From Rhizobiales bacterium 32-66-11 (GTDB lineage: Bacteria; Pseudomonadota; Alphaproteobacteria; Rhizobiales; Xanthobacteraceae), in contig NCEH01000013.1 of assembly GCA_002304505.1 (NCBI GenBank), positions 1 to 45,636 of the forward strand: a DNA stretch of 45,636 nucleotides, written 5' to 3'. This document shows positions 14,969 to 23,285 of this stretch, piece after piece. The position numbers and the translations under genes are program-made. Numbering within the stretch: position 1 is the first letter of the stretch; each line of letters starts with the position of its first letter. The notes below the pieces were generated by a model that did no database searches, was not told where the DNA came from, and saw nothing but the letters and a program-made list of their open reading frames with translations.

Positions 14969-16510
14969 ATGCCCATGTCCCACGCTCACATTCACGACGT
15001 CGTTATCGCAGGCGCCGGCCCGGTCGGCCTGTTTCTCGCGTGTGAGCTGCGGCTCGCAAATGTCTCCGTGCTGGTTCTGGAGCAGGCCGGCGATCCGCGG
15101 TCACCCTTGAAGGCACTGCCCTTCGGGATGCGCGGGCTTTCCGCGCCGACCATCGAGGCCTTCTATCGCCGCGGCCTGCTCGATGAGATTGTCGCGGCCC
15201 AGCGCGCGAACGATGCCGCAGGCACGACCAAGGCCTCGTCCCACTGGATGCAACAGGAGCGGCTGCCGGCCGGCCACTTTGCCGGCATCCCGTTCTTTCA
15301 CGAGAACATCGACACTGCGAAATGGGCGCATCGGCTACCAAGTCCAGCCGGCGTCAATCTTGCGGTGGATATGCAGTCCCTCGAGACCATCCTGGCTTCC
15401 CGGGCGACGGCCATGGGGGCAGAGATCCGGCGCGGCGTCGACCTGGAGGACTTCGAGGAGACGGATTCCGGCGTGATCGTCCATGCCGGGGGAAAGATAA
15501 TCCCCACGCGCTGGCTGGTGGGTTGCGACGGCGGCCGCAGCACGGTGCGCAAGAAAGGCGGCTTCCGGTTCGTGGGCACCGATCCCGAGTTTACCGGCTA
15601 TTCGGTCAAGGCGACGCTGGCCGATCCGGATGCGTTGCACCCGGGTCGTACCTACACCCCAGCGGGCATGTACACCTATGCCAAGCCCGGCATGATCGCG
15701 ATGGTCGATTTCGACGGCGGCGCCTTCCACAGGACGCGCCCGGTCACGCGCGCGCACGCGCAAGCGGTGCTGCAACGGGTCTCGGGCACCGACGTTGCTC
15801 TCACCACGCTCCATCTCGCCGCCACCTGGACCGACCGCGCCTGCCAGGCGACGGCCTACCGCCAGGGCCGCGTGCTCCTCGCCGGCGACGCGGCCCACGT
15901 CCATTCGCCCCTTGGCGGGCAAGGTCTCAATCTTGGCCTCGGCGACGCCTTGAATTTGGGTTGGAAGCTGGCCGCCACCATCCACGGCCGCGCGCCGGCC
16001 GGGCTGCTCGACAGCTATTTCGCCGAGCGGCATCCGGAAGGCGCCCGGATCCTTGACTGGTCGCGCGCCCAGGTCGCCCTCCTGCGCCCCACGCCGAGCA
16101 CCCGCGCGCTCGCAGCCATCGTTCGCGATCTCATGGCGACGCGGGACGGAGCAACCTATTTCGCCGAAAAAGTGAGGGGCGTTTCCCTGCGCTATGATCT
16201 CGGCGGAAGCCATCCACGCATCGGCCAATCCGTGCCCGATTTTGCGCTGATTGACGGACCGAGAGTGGGAGACCTTCTGCAAGACGGCCGTGGCCTGCTC
16301 CTCGACTTCGCCTCCGATGCACCGCTACGGCCGCTCGCGAACCGCTGGCAAGGCCGGATCAACTATATCTCGTGCGACGTGGAGGACCGTCTGGGATTGA
16401 GCGCGGTGCTCGTGCGTCCCGATGGTTTTATTGCCTGGGCCAGCGAGACCGCTGCCCATGATGAGGGCGCCCGACAGGCCGCGTCGCGCTGGTTCGGCGC
16501 ACCTGGCTGA
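14969..16510 (+). CDS. FAD-dependent oxidoreductase / aromatic hydroxylase-type monooxygenase
   Basis: This is a 513-residue PheA/TfdB-type flavoprotein monooxygenase that typically hydroxylates phenolic or polyketide substrates with NAD(P)H and O2. Motifs are DVVIAGAGPVGLFLACELRL at the N-terminus, the conserved WLVGCDGGRSTVRK, and LLAGDAAHVHSPLGGQGLNL for FAD ribityl binding. A thioredoxin-like C-terminal domain of this class is visible (QSVPDFALIDGPRVGDLLQD, then LGLSAVLVRPDGFIAWAS). The start ATG follows AGGAG with 5-nt spacing. It is probably a separate unit from the upstream monooxygenase because of the 428-bp gap. Resemblance to rifampicin monooxygenase-type enzymes is possible but not resolved. 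Confidence 0.9.
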   Translation: MPMSHAHIHDVVIAGAGPVGLFLACELRLANVSVLVLEQAGDPRSPLKALPFGMRGLSAPTIEAFYRRGLLDEIVAAQRANDAAGTTKASSHWMQQERLPAGHFAGIPFFHENIDTAKWAHRLPSPAGVNLAVDMQSLETILASRATAMGAEIRRGVDLEDFEETDSGVIVHAGGKIIPTRWLVGCDGGRSTVRKKGGFRFVGTDPEFTGYSVKATLADPDALHPGRTYTPAGMYTYAKPGMIAMVDFDGGAFHRTRPVTRAHAQAVLQRVSGTDVALTTLHLAATWTDRACQATAYRQGRVLLAGDAAHVHSPLGGQGLNLGLGDALNLGWKLAATIHGRAPAGLLDSYFAERHPEGARILDWSRAQVALLRPTPSTRALAAIVRDLMATRDGATYFAEKVRGVSLRYDLGGSHPRIGQSVPDFALIDGPRVGDLLQDGRGLLLDFASDAPLRPLANRWQGRINYISCDVEDRLGLSAVLVRPDGFIAWASETAAHDEGARQAASRWFGAPG

Positions 16511-17027
16511 CCTGCATCGCCCTTAAGCGCCAAGGGACGAAACCGCTGCCGCGGTCACCATCCGGCATGACGGTCGTGCGGATGATTTCCATGTGGCGCT
16601 CGGCATAGGCGGGCGGACGATCGGGGGGGGTCTTCCGACAGGAGGGCCTCATGGACGCTTCCCAGCATTCCAGTAGACACGATCGGCCACCCGCCCGCTG
16701 CGGCAGCGGAGGTGGAGCGCGTCGTCGGCAGTGACCTGGCGCATATGGTGGCGCGCGGCCGGGCTGGTCCGCGCTTTTCCCCTGGGCGCGGGCCGCCCTG
16801 CCCTCTGAAGGTGAACCGTCTCCAGATCATGCCTGTACAACAGGCCTTCAGTCCGTTCGCCATTTCCCGCCGAGAGGCGTGAGACGGAAGGAAGGCGGCC
16901 AGGCTGTGCCGATAAGCCAGGCGCCGCGTGGGGTCGGTGCAGGTTGTTGTCCTCCTCCCCATGTGGTGACGATCGCGCTGACGACGGGTATATTTCCAAG
17001 GGCGCGGCGCCACGCTTGGATCATTTC
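16511..17027. other. Non-coding region before the GST-like gene
   Basis: The 517-bp gap has short frames on both strands but none with a recognisable domain. A minus-strand stretch (MEIIRTTVMPDGDRGSG, near 16560-16595) looks faintly protein-like and could be a remnant. I see no clear terminator or operator. Confidence 0.3.
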
Positions 17028-17726
17028 ATGCTGACCCTCTTCTCCTATCCCGAGCTCTTCGGCGTCGCGGACAATAACGGATACGGACTCAAGGTTTTTG
17101 CCTATCTCAAGCTCGCCGGGATTCGGTTCGAGCATCGGCACGTCTTCGATGCCTCGGCCGCGCCCCGCAACCAGCTCCCCTACATCACGGACGGGGACGA
17201 GATCATCGGCGACAGCGACGCCATCATCGCCCATGTGGCGCGCAAGCATGGGCCGGATCTCGATGCGGATCTGAGCGCGGCGCAGCGGCGACTTGGCGTG
17301 ATGCTGCGGCGAACGCTCGACGACCTCTATTGGGTGATGTCCTATTCCCGCTGGAAGGACGATGCGTTCTGGCCCGCCTTCAGCGCGGCCTTGCGCACGC
17401 AGCATCCCGCGCTGACCGAGGCGGACCTTGAAAAGGCCCGCAGCTTCAATGCCAACCGTTATTATTTTCAAGGCATCGGCCGCTTCGAGCCGCATGATGC
17501 CTATGCGCGCGGCCTTGCCGATCTCACGGCCATCGCGGCGCTGGTGCCGGAGCAGGGCTTTGTGTTCGGGGAGCGTCCCGGCAGCGCCGATGCCGCCATT
17601 TATGGCTTCATCGCCAATATTCTTTTCTATCCCATCGCGACGCCGCTGCGCGCCTTCGTCACGGACCATCCGGCGCTGGTGCGCCATTGCGAGGATATCC
17701 ACGCCCGGATCGCCCGCGCCCCATGA
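17028..17726 (+). CDS. Glutathione S-transferase-like protein (Fax/metaxin-type thioredoxin-fold N-domain)
   Basis: This is a 232-residue cytoplasmic protein with a thioredoxin-like N-terminal domain (MLTLFSYPELFGVADNNGYG, then LKLAGIRFEHRHVFDASAAP, NQLPYITDGDEIIGDSDAII) and an all-helical C-terminal domain ending ALVRHCEDIHARIARA. The family resembles the failed-axon-connections/metaxin branch of GST-like proteins; catalytic activity in this branch is uncertain. The ATG at 17028 lacks a strong ribosome binding site, but homology begins right there. It is convergent with the sensor kinase gene, 57 bp away. Confidence 0.85.
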   Translation: MLTLFSYPELFGVADNNGYGLKVFAYLKLAGIRFEHRHVFDASAAPRNQLPYITDGDEIIGDSDAIIAHVARKHGPDLDADLSAAQRRLGVMLRRTLDDLYWVMSYSRWKDDAFWPAFSAALRTQHPALTEADLEKARSFNANRYYFQGIGRFEPHDAYARGLADLTAIAALVPEQGFVFGERPGSADAAIYGFIANILFYPIATPLRAFVTDHPALVRHCEDIHARIARAP

Positions 17727-17783
17727 CGCTCGGCACGGATGCCGCGCGCCGCAAGCGTCACGGCACCTGATCCCGCCGGCGCC

Positions 17784-19091
17784 TCAAGACCACATCAGCG
17801 CGGCCCGAAGCCCGCGGCGCGCGTCCCGGTTCTCAAGTTCTATTCGCGCCCCCACCCTTGCGGCCGCCATGCTCGCGATGGTGAGGCCGAGCCCGCTGCC
17901 GGACGCGCTCTTGTTGCGCCCCCGAAAGAAGCGCTCGGTGACGCGCGGCAATTCCTCCTCGGGAATGCCCGGTCCCTCGTCCTCCACGCACAGCCCGTTC
18001 GGCAGCCGCCTCCAGGTGATGGCCCCGCCCTCCGGCATATGCTCGATGGCGTTCTCGTGGAGGTTGCGCAACACGAGATGGAGCGTTTCGCGGTCCCCCT
18101 GCAGGCGGAGCGCGTCGAGCGTGGGGTCGAGGGTGACGCCGATGCGCGCCGGGGCCGCCGAGAGCTGTGCCACCTCCCGCAGCAGGGTGCCGGCATCCAC
18201 CTCCGCCTTGAGCGCGAGGGGGGCGGACGCTTCAAGCTTCGCCAGCGCGAGGAGCTGGCGCACGAGGCGCGCGGTGCGGTCCACGGACACCAGGATGCGC
18301 CGCAACGCGCCGTCGCGCGTCGCTGCATCTCCGGTGGCGAGGGCGATCTGGGCCTGGGTCTTCAGTCCGGCAAGCGGCGTGCGCAGTTCGTGAGCGGCGA
18401 AAGCGGTCACGTCCCGCTCGTGCCGGCGGGCGGCTTCCACCTTGGCGAACAGGCCGTTGATGGCATCGATGAGGGGACGGACCTCCGCCGGCGCCTCGGC
18501 CGGTGCGAGGGGGCGCATGTCTTCCGCGTCGCGGGCGGTGAGGTCGCGCGCCACCGCGTTGAGCGGCTTCAGCCCGCGCCAGAGGCTCATCCAGATCAGC
18601 GCGCCGAGCAGGGGTACGACGAGCAGGAGCGGCGCGAGCAGGCCCGCCACCAGATCGCGCACCAGCCGGTCGCGCAGGCCGATGCGGTCGCCCACCATGA
18701 CGCGGACTCCCTTTTCCGTGTCGAGGATGGTGTAGACGCGCCACGGCTCGCCATTGACCGTGCGCTCGGAATAGCCCTCCGCCGGGTCCCCGAGCACCTC
18801 GTCGGGCGCGCCGCCGGACCGGGCGACGAGCCGGCCGTCAAGCGACCAGATCTGGCACGACAGCTGACGCTCATAGGCGGCTCCGGGCACCTCCGCCGCC
18901 AGCGGCGTCGCGGCGATATTGCCGCCGGCCACGAGCGAATGGACCATCCGGGCGGCCTCCTGGAGGCGGGCGTCGAGCACGTGTTCCAGCTCACTGCGGC
19001 TGGAGAGATAGATCCAGCCCGCCGCGCACAGCCAGATCGCGCCGGTGGCGGCGATGAGGATCAGGAACAGGCGGCGCCTCAAGGAAGTCAC
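17784..19091 (-). CDS. Sensor histidine kinase (QseC/DsbS-like)
   Basis: This is a 435-residue inner-membrane sensor kinase. TM1 is about residues 8-28, a periplasmic loop spans about 30-147, and TM2 is about 148-170, followed by a HAMP-like linker, the phospho-acceptor His234 in FAAHELRTPLAG, and ATPase boxes NLHENAIEHM, VEDEGPGIP and SGSGLGLTIA. The loop carries a single cysteine, Cys79, in RQLSCQIWSLDG, where related kinases often have another residue. It overlaps the response-regulator gene by 4 bp (ATGA), so both are one operon. The neighbours are dsb genes. From memory, the DsbS sensor of Pseudomonas aeruginosa uses a periplasmic Cys near residue 82 to sense copper, so a copper or thiol-stress input is a reasonable hypothesis here. 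Confidence 0.93.
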   Translation of the reverse strand: MTSLRRRLFLILIAATGAIWLCAAGWIYLSSRSELEHVLDARLQEAARMVHSLVAGGNIAATPLAAEVPGAAYERQLSCQIWSLDGRLVARSGGAPDEVLGDPAEGYSERTVNGEPWRVYTILDTEKGVRVMVGDRIGLRDRLVRDLVAGLLAPLLLVVPLLGALIWMSLWRGLKPLNAVARDLTARDAEDMRPLAPAEAPAEVRPLIDAINGLFAKVEAARRHERDVTAFAAHELRTPLAGLKTQAQIALATGDAATRDGALRRILVSVDRTARLVRQLLALAKLEASAPLALKAEVDAGTLLREVAQLSAAPARIGVTLDPTLDALRLQGDRETLHLVLRNLHENAIEHMPEGGAITWRRLPNGLCVEDEGPGIPEEELPRVTERFFRGRNKSASGSGLGLTIASMAAARVGARIELENRDARRGLRAALMWS

Positions 19092-19750
19092 ACCGGCCTC
19101 CGCACGCGATAGCCGAGGCCGCGCACGGTCTCGATCAGCGCGCGCCCCACCTTGACGCGCAGATTGTGGATGTGGACCTCGACCGTATTGCTTTCCACCT
19201 CCTCCTGCCAGCCGTAGAGGCGCTCCTCGATCTCCGCTTTGGAGCGGATCACGCCCGGGCGCTCCATCAGCGCGGCGAGCACCGCGAATTCGCGGCGCGA
19301 GAGGCCCACCGGACGCCCCTCGACGGTGGCGGAAAGGGTCGCGGGGTCAAGCACCAGGCCGCCGGCCTTCAGCACCGGCCCGGCGCGCCCCTGGCCACGC
19401 CGCGCGATGGCCCTCACGCGCGCCGCCAGCTCATCGAGGTCGAAGGGCTTGCCGAGATAGTCATCGGCCCCGGCATCGAGCCCGCGCACGCGGTCGGGCG
19501 CATCGTCGAGGGCGGTCAGCAGCAGAACGGGCGTGGCATCGTCGCGCGCCCGCATGGCCGCGAGCAGGTCCAGGCCCGAGCCGTCGGGCAGCATCAGGTC
19601 GAGCACCACGGCGTCAAACCGGCTCGCCGCCAGGGCGGCGCGCGCGTCGGCGCAGGTGGCAACATCGTCCACCGTCGCCCCGGCAAGGCCAAGGCCCACC
19701 TTGAGCCCGTCCATCAGGATCGGATCGTCCTCGACGACCAATATGCGCAT
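19088..19750 (-). CDS. OmpR/PhoB-family response regulator (QseB/PmrA/DsbR-like)
   Basis: This is a 220-residue transcription factor with a receiver domain (acidic pocket EDD at 7-9, phospho-acceptor Asp51 in VVLDLMLPDGSG, LTALDD, and Lys in LGKPFDLDEL) and a winged-helix effector (LSRREFAVLAALMERPGVIR, then VEVHIHNLRVKVGRAL and TVRGLGYRV). It is translated ahead of the kinase with a 4-bp overlap. The 76-bp gap to the divergent dsbD gene holds a perfect CTTAAG-N5-CTTAAG site of the kind bound by PmrA and similar regulators, so it probably regulates dsbD and itself. Confidence 0.95.
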   Translation of the reverse strand: MRILVVEDDPILMDGLKVGLGLAGATVDDVATCADARAALAASRFDAVVLDLMLPDGSGLDLLAAMRARDDATPVLLLTALDDAPDRVRGLDAGADDYLGKPFDLDELAARVRAIARRGQGRAGPVLKAGGLVLDPATLSATVEGRPVGLSRREFAVLAALMERPGVIRSKAEIEERLYGWQEEVESNTVEVHIHNLRVKVGRALIETVRGLGYRVRRPV

Positions 19751-19786
19751 GCCGGTGCCTCCTTCACCGCAACCTTCTACCCCGAG

Positions 19787-19803
19787 CTTAAGGCTGGCTT
19801 AAG
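19787..19803. promoter_or_regulatory. CTTAAG-N5-CTTAAG direct repeat, probable response-regulator box
   Basis: CTTAAG (19787-19792), GCTGG, CTTAAG (19798-19803), an 11-bp repeat period as expected for side-by-side binding of two OmpR-type monomers. It equals the PmrA-box pattern (YTTAAK-N5-YTTAAK) known from enterics. It lies 36 bp upstream of the regulator's start and 23 bp upstream of dsbD, so it can serve both promoters. Confidence 0.85.
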
Positions 19804-19826
19804 GTGAGCGGCCGAGGGAGCGCGCC

Positions 19827-21830
19827 ATGGTCACGAGACTCCTCCCCCAAGCCGCTGCGCCGGCCTTCACGGCCCTGATCGCAGTGCTGCTGGCGCTTGC
19901 CGGTCCGGCGTTCGCGTCCCCTCAGACCCGGCCGCTGATGGCGGACGAGGCCTTTCACCTCACCGCCACGCGCGCGGCGGACGGTACCGTATCGCTGCTC
20001 TGGCGCATCGCGCCCGGCACCTATCTCTACCGCGACAGCCTGAAGGCGTGGATCGACGGGACCACGGTCTCCCTCACCACCGCCGCCGGCGAGAACAAGG
20101 ACGATCCCAATTTCGGGCCGGTGGAAATCTATCATGGCCACGCCGAGGCGCGCGCGGCCGGCCTGCCGGCGCAGGGTCAGGCCTCGGTCTCCTTCCAGGG
20201 CTGCGCCGAGGCGGGCATCTGCTATCCAATGGTCACGCGCCTGGTGGATCTCGCGACGCTGGCCATCGCCGCGCCGCCGCCCACCGGAATAGACGCCGCC
20301 GCCGCATCGCCGGCGGAACAGCAACCGGCAACCGCCGCCCCGGTGGCCGCATCCCGCGCCAAGGGTTCATTGGCACGTATGCTGCCTTCCGGCGCGACAG
20401 CGCACGCTGCCGCGATCACCGGAACCACGGGCGCCGGGGCGAAGGATGCGGGCGCGGACGGCACGGGACCGAATGCCACCGGCGCCAACGACGCCCGGTC
20501 TGCGGCAGGCGAGACGGCGGCGGCAGGCAAGGCGGCGGCAGACGGGGCGGCGGAGGAGGAGGCGACCGCCTCCATCCTGGGTGGCGGGCTCGGCGCGCCG
20601 CTGGTGGCGTTCTTCGGCTTCGGCCTGCTGCTCGCCTTCACGCCCTGCGTGTTTCCCATGCTGCCCGTGCTGTCCGGCATCCTCGCCGGTGGCGGCGTGA
20701 AGCCGACGCCGCTGCGCGGCTTCGCGCTCTCCAGCGCCTACGGCCTCGCCATGGCGGCCGCCTATGGCGTTCTTGGACTGGTCGCCGCCTGGTCGGGCGC
20801 GAACCTGCAGGCCGCATTGCAGACGCCCTGGGCGCTGGGGCTGATGGCGGCGCTCTTCGCGGTGCTTGCCGGGTCCATGTTCGGCCTGTTCGAAATGGCC
20901 GTGCCGGCGGGGCTCGCGGCCCGGCTCGGACGCGGCGCGGGCGGCTCGATCGGCCAGGCGGCGGCGCTCGGCTTCGGCTCGGCCCTGGTGGTGGGACCGT
21001 GCGTGACCCCGCCGCTCGCAGGGGCCATGCTCTATGCGGCCCAGACCGGCGATGCGGCACGCGGCGGCGCGGCGCTGTTTCTGCTCGGGCTCGGCATGAG
21101 CGTGCCGCTGATTGCGGTCGGCACCTTCGGCGCGCAGATCCTGCCGCGCTCGGGGCCGTGGCTGGTGCGGGCGAAGCAGGCGTGCGGCGTGCTGTTCCTT
21201 GCCGTCGCCGCCCTGCTGGCCGGGCGCGTGCTTCCCGCGCCCGTGGGCGTGGCGCTCTGGGGCGCGCTGGCCCTGGGGCTCGGCGTGTTCCTCGGCGGGT
21301 TCGACCGGATGGCGCAAAGCAGCCCGCCGACGGCGCGCCTCGGCAAGACGGCGGGGCTCCTCGCCGCGCTCTATGGCGCCGTGCTCGTGGTGGGCGCGGC
21401 CGGCGGCGCGGACGATCCCTTGCGCCCGCTCGGCTTCCTCGCCGCACCGCCGGGAGCGGTCGCGGCGGCGGCGGAGGAGCTGCGCGTCTCCTCGCCCGCC
21501 GCCCTCGATGCCGTGTTTGCGCAGACGCGGACCTCGGGCCGGCCGGTACTGGTTTCCTTCACCGCCGGCTGGTGCACGGTGTGCAAGTCCAACGAGGCGG
21601 TGATGACCGAACCAGAGGTGCGGCAGCGCCTGGCGCAGATGCCGCGCATCGCCGCCGACGTCACCAATTATGGCGCGGGCGAACAGGCGCTCATGTCGCG
21701 CTATTCCGTCGTCGGCCCGCCCACCTTGTTCCTCCTGGACGCCGCGGGGCGCGAAGTTCCCGGTTCCCGGCACATTGGCGCGATTACCCGCGCCGATCTC
21801 GACGGCCTGATGGCGAAAGCCGGCCTGTGA
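19827..21830 (+). CDS. dsbD: Thiol:disulfide interchange protein (protein-disulfide reductase)
   Basis: DsbD carries electrons from cytoplasmic thioredoxin across the inner membrane to periplasmic isomerases and cytochrome c maturation proteins. The 667-residue product has a signal peptide (about 1-30), an alpha domain with the Cys pair in QGCAEAGICYP, and a long Ala/Gly/Thr linker (about 150-245). A CcdA-like membrane core follows with FTPCVFPMLPVLSGIL and GPCVTPPLAGAM, and then a C-terminal thioredoxin domain with GWCTVCK. All six redox cysteines are present. The linker is unusually long and low in complexity. It begins an operon with the DsbA-like and L,D-transpeptidase genes and faces the two-component system. 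Confidence 0.95.
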   Translation: MVTRLLPQAAAPAFTALIAVLLALAGPAFASPQTRPLMADEAFHLTATRAADGTVSLLWRIAPGTYLYRDSLKAWIDGTTVSLTTAAGENKDDPNFGPVEIYHGHAEARAAGLPAQGQASVSFQGCAEAGICYPMVTRLVDLATLAIAAPPPTGIDAAAASPAEQQPATAAPVAASRAKGSLARMLPSGATAHAAAITGTTGAGAKDAGADGTGPNATGANDARSAAGETAAAGKAAADGAAEEEATASILGGGLGAPLVAFFGFGLLLAFTPCVFPMLPVLSGILAGGGVKPTPLRGFALSSAYGLAMAAAYGVLGLVAAWSGANLQAALQTPWALGLMAALFAVLAGSMFGLFEMAVPAGLAARLGRGAGGSIGQAAALGFGSALVVGPCVTPPLAGAMLYAAQTGDAARGGAALFLLGLGMSVPLIAVGTFGAQILPRSGPWLVRAKQACGVLFLAVAALLAGRVLPAPVGVALWGALALGLGVFLGGFDRMAQSSPPTARLGKTAGLLAALYGAVLVVGAAGGADDPLRPLGFLAAPPGAVAAAAEELRVSSPAALDAVFAQTRTSGRPVLVSFTAGWCTVCKSNEAVMTEPEVRQRLAQMPRIAADVTNYGAGEQALMSRYSVVGPPTLFLLDAAGREVPGSRHIGAITRADLDGLMAKAGL

Positions 21831-21856
21831 CCCTCCCCCCATCCATCGGAGATTTC

Positions 21857-22489
21857 ATGCGACGCAGGGACCTTATCCGCCTCGCCGCCCTGTCCTTCCT
21901 TCCGGCCGCCCTGGCCTTGGCGGGAGGACGACCGGCCCTGGCCCAGGGCGTGGACGTGGACGCCATTCTGCGCGATCCCGATGCGCCGACAGCCGGCAAT
22001 CCGCAGGGCGACGTGACCATCGTCGCGTTCCTCGACTACAATTGCCCGTTCTGCAAGAAGTCGGCCCCCGATCTCGCGCGGATCGTCGCCGAGGACGGAC
22101 ACATCCGCCTCGTCTACAAGGATTGGCCCATTCTCACCGAAGCCTCGGTCTATGGCGCGAAGCTGGCGCTCGCGGCCAAGTTCCAAGAGAAATACGAGCT
22201 GGTCCATGCGGCCCTGATGGGCATTCCCGGTCGCAAGATCCCGCAGGAACAGATGCTGCAGGCGGTGAAGGCATCGGGCGTGGACATGGGCCGCCTGGAG
22301 ATGGACGCGCAGCTCCACGGCACCGAGATCGTGGCGCTGCTCAAGCGCACCAATGCGCAGGCGGAATCCCTCGGGCTGCAGGGCACGCCGGCCTATCTGG
22401 TCGGCCCGCTGCTGGCCTCGACGCTCGATTATGCCAGCTTCAAGCGGGCGGTGGCGGAAGTCCGGCGCCGACAGGCCGCGGAACAATGA
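21857..22489 (+). CDS. DsbA family thiol oxidoreductase (DsbA/DsbG-type)
   Basis: This is a 210-residue periplasmic protein with an N-terminal signal containing arginines (MRRRDLIRLAALSFLPAALA, cleavage near ALA-QGV at about 29). The thioredoxin-fold active site CPFC is at residues 63-66 in FLDYNCPFCKKSAPD, and the cis-Pro loop is QGTPAYLVG. It has no long dimerisation domain, so it resembles DsbA-like/Com1-type oxidases more than classical DsbG. It follows dsbD by 26 bp and overlaps the next gene by 4 bp. It is a plausible redox partner of the adjacent DsbD, perhaps for repair of the transpeptidase or a copper-stressed protein (inference). Confidence 0.92.
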   Translation: MRRRDLIRLAALSFLPAALALAGGRPALAQGVDVDAILRDPDAPTAGNPQGDVTIVAFLDYNCPFCKKSAPDLARIVAEDGHIRLVYKDWPILTEASVYGAKLALAAKFQEKYELVHAALMGIPGRKIPQEQMLQAVKASGVDMGRLEMDAQLHGTEIVALLKRTNAQAESLGLQGTPAYLVGPLLASTLDYASFKRAVAEVRRRQAAEQ

Positions 22490-23193
22490 GTGGCGGGTTG
22501 CCTGGAATCTGCCGCGCGCTCATCGCGCGCACCGCCCGTCGTCCCGTCCGCGCGCTGGCATGCGCGCTCCTGTTGCCGCTGGCGCTCGGCGCCTGTGTCA
22601 CCACGTCGAACGAACCGGCCCCCGCGCCGGCGCCAAGCATCGCGCCGGCCGATGCGGCGCGCTACGGCGGGCTGGAGGATGGGGGGTTCCACATTCCCGG
22701 CGTCGACCCCGCCGAGATCAAGCCCCGCAATGTGCGCCAGGTGGTGGACAACCCCACAGGGCAGCCGCCCGGAACCCTGGTGGTGGATCCCAAGAACCGC
22801 TTCCTCTACCTGGTGCAGGAGAACGGCAAGGCGCTGCGCTATGGCGTCGGCGTCGGCCGGGCGGGGCTGGAATTCTCCGGCACCGCCGCCATCGGCTACA
22901 AGCGGGAATGGCCGAGCTGGCGGCCGACCGACGCGATGATTGCCCGCGAGCCCAGCAAATACCGGCCCTGGGCGGGCGGCATGGCGGGCGGCGAGACCAA
23001 TCCGCTGGGTGCCCGCGCGCTCTACCTCTTCCAGGGTGGCAAGGACACGCTCTACCGCATCCACGGCACCAATGAGCCATGGTCGATCGGCGAGGCGGTG
23101 TCGTCCGGCTGCATCCGCATGATGAACCAGGACATCATCGACCTTCATCGCCGGGTTCCCGACGGGGCCAAGGTGGTGGTTCTGCCCGGCTGA
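22486..23193 (+). CDS. L,D-transpeptidase (YkuD domain) lipoprotein
   Basis: This is a 235-residue envelope enzyme that forms 3-3 peptidoglycan cross-links or attaches proteins to peptidoglycan. The start ATG overlaps the TGA of the DsbA-like gene (ATGA). The N-terminus has a lipobox LALGAC with Cys37 as the lipidation site, then a Pro/Ala linker. The YkuD domain starts near GTLVVDPKNRFLYLVQENG and has the catalytic signature HGTNEPWSIG...SSGCIRM with the active-site Cys. L,D-transpeptidases depend on a reduced catalytic cysteine, and copper inhibits them in E. coli as far as I recall. This gives a rationale for being coupled to a thiol-redox operon. Confidence 0.93.
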   Translation: MSGGLPGICRALIARTARRPVRALACALLLPLALGACVTTSNEPAPAPAPSIAPADAARYGGLEDGGFHIPGVDPAEIKPRNVRQVVDNPTGQPPGTLVVDPKNRFLYLVQENGKALRYGVGVGRAGLEFSGTAAIGYKREWPSWRPTDAMIAREPSKYRPWAGGMAGGETNPLGARALYLFQGGKDTLYRIHGTNEPWSIGEAVSSGCIRMMNQDIIDLHRRVPDGAKVVVLPG

Positions 23194-23196
23194 GAT

Positions 23197-23229
23197 TCCC
23201 GCCCGTGCATCGTCCCGTGACGGGCGGGA
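23197..23229 (+). terminator. First hairpin after the dsb operon
   Basis: TCCCGCCCGT (23197-23206) pairs perfectly with ACGGGCGGGA (23220-23229) around a 13-nt loop, directly behind the L,D-transpeptidase stop. There is no U-tract, so it may act only together with the next hairpin. Confidence 0.5.
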
Positions 23230-23237
23230 TATGCGGA

Positions 23238-23263
23238 CGCCCGGGCCCTGCGCGGCCCGGGCG
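23238..23263 (+). terminator. Second hairpin after the dsb operon, likely terminator
   Basis: CGCCCGGGCC, loop CTGCGC, GGCCCGGGCG form a perfect 10-bp stem followed by TTCGTTGCTTT. It lies between the convergent dsb operon and the cytochrome gene. Confidence 0.7.
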
Positions 23264-23285
23264 TTCGTTGCTTTCGTGGGAAGGA

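Noticed and set aside
16555..17013. Possible small gene before the GST-like gene
   Set aside because: No domain, no ribosome binding site, and overlapping frames of equal quality on both strands.
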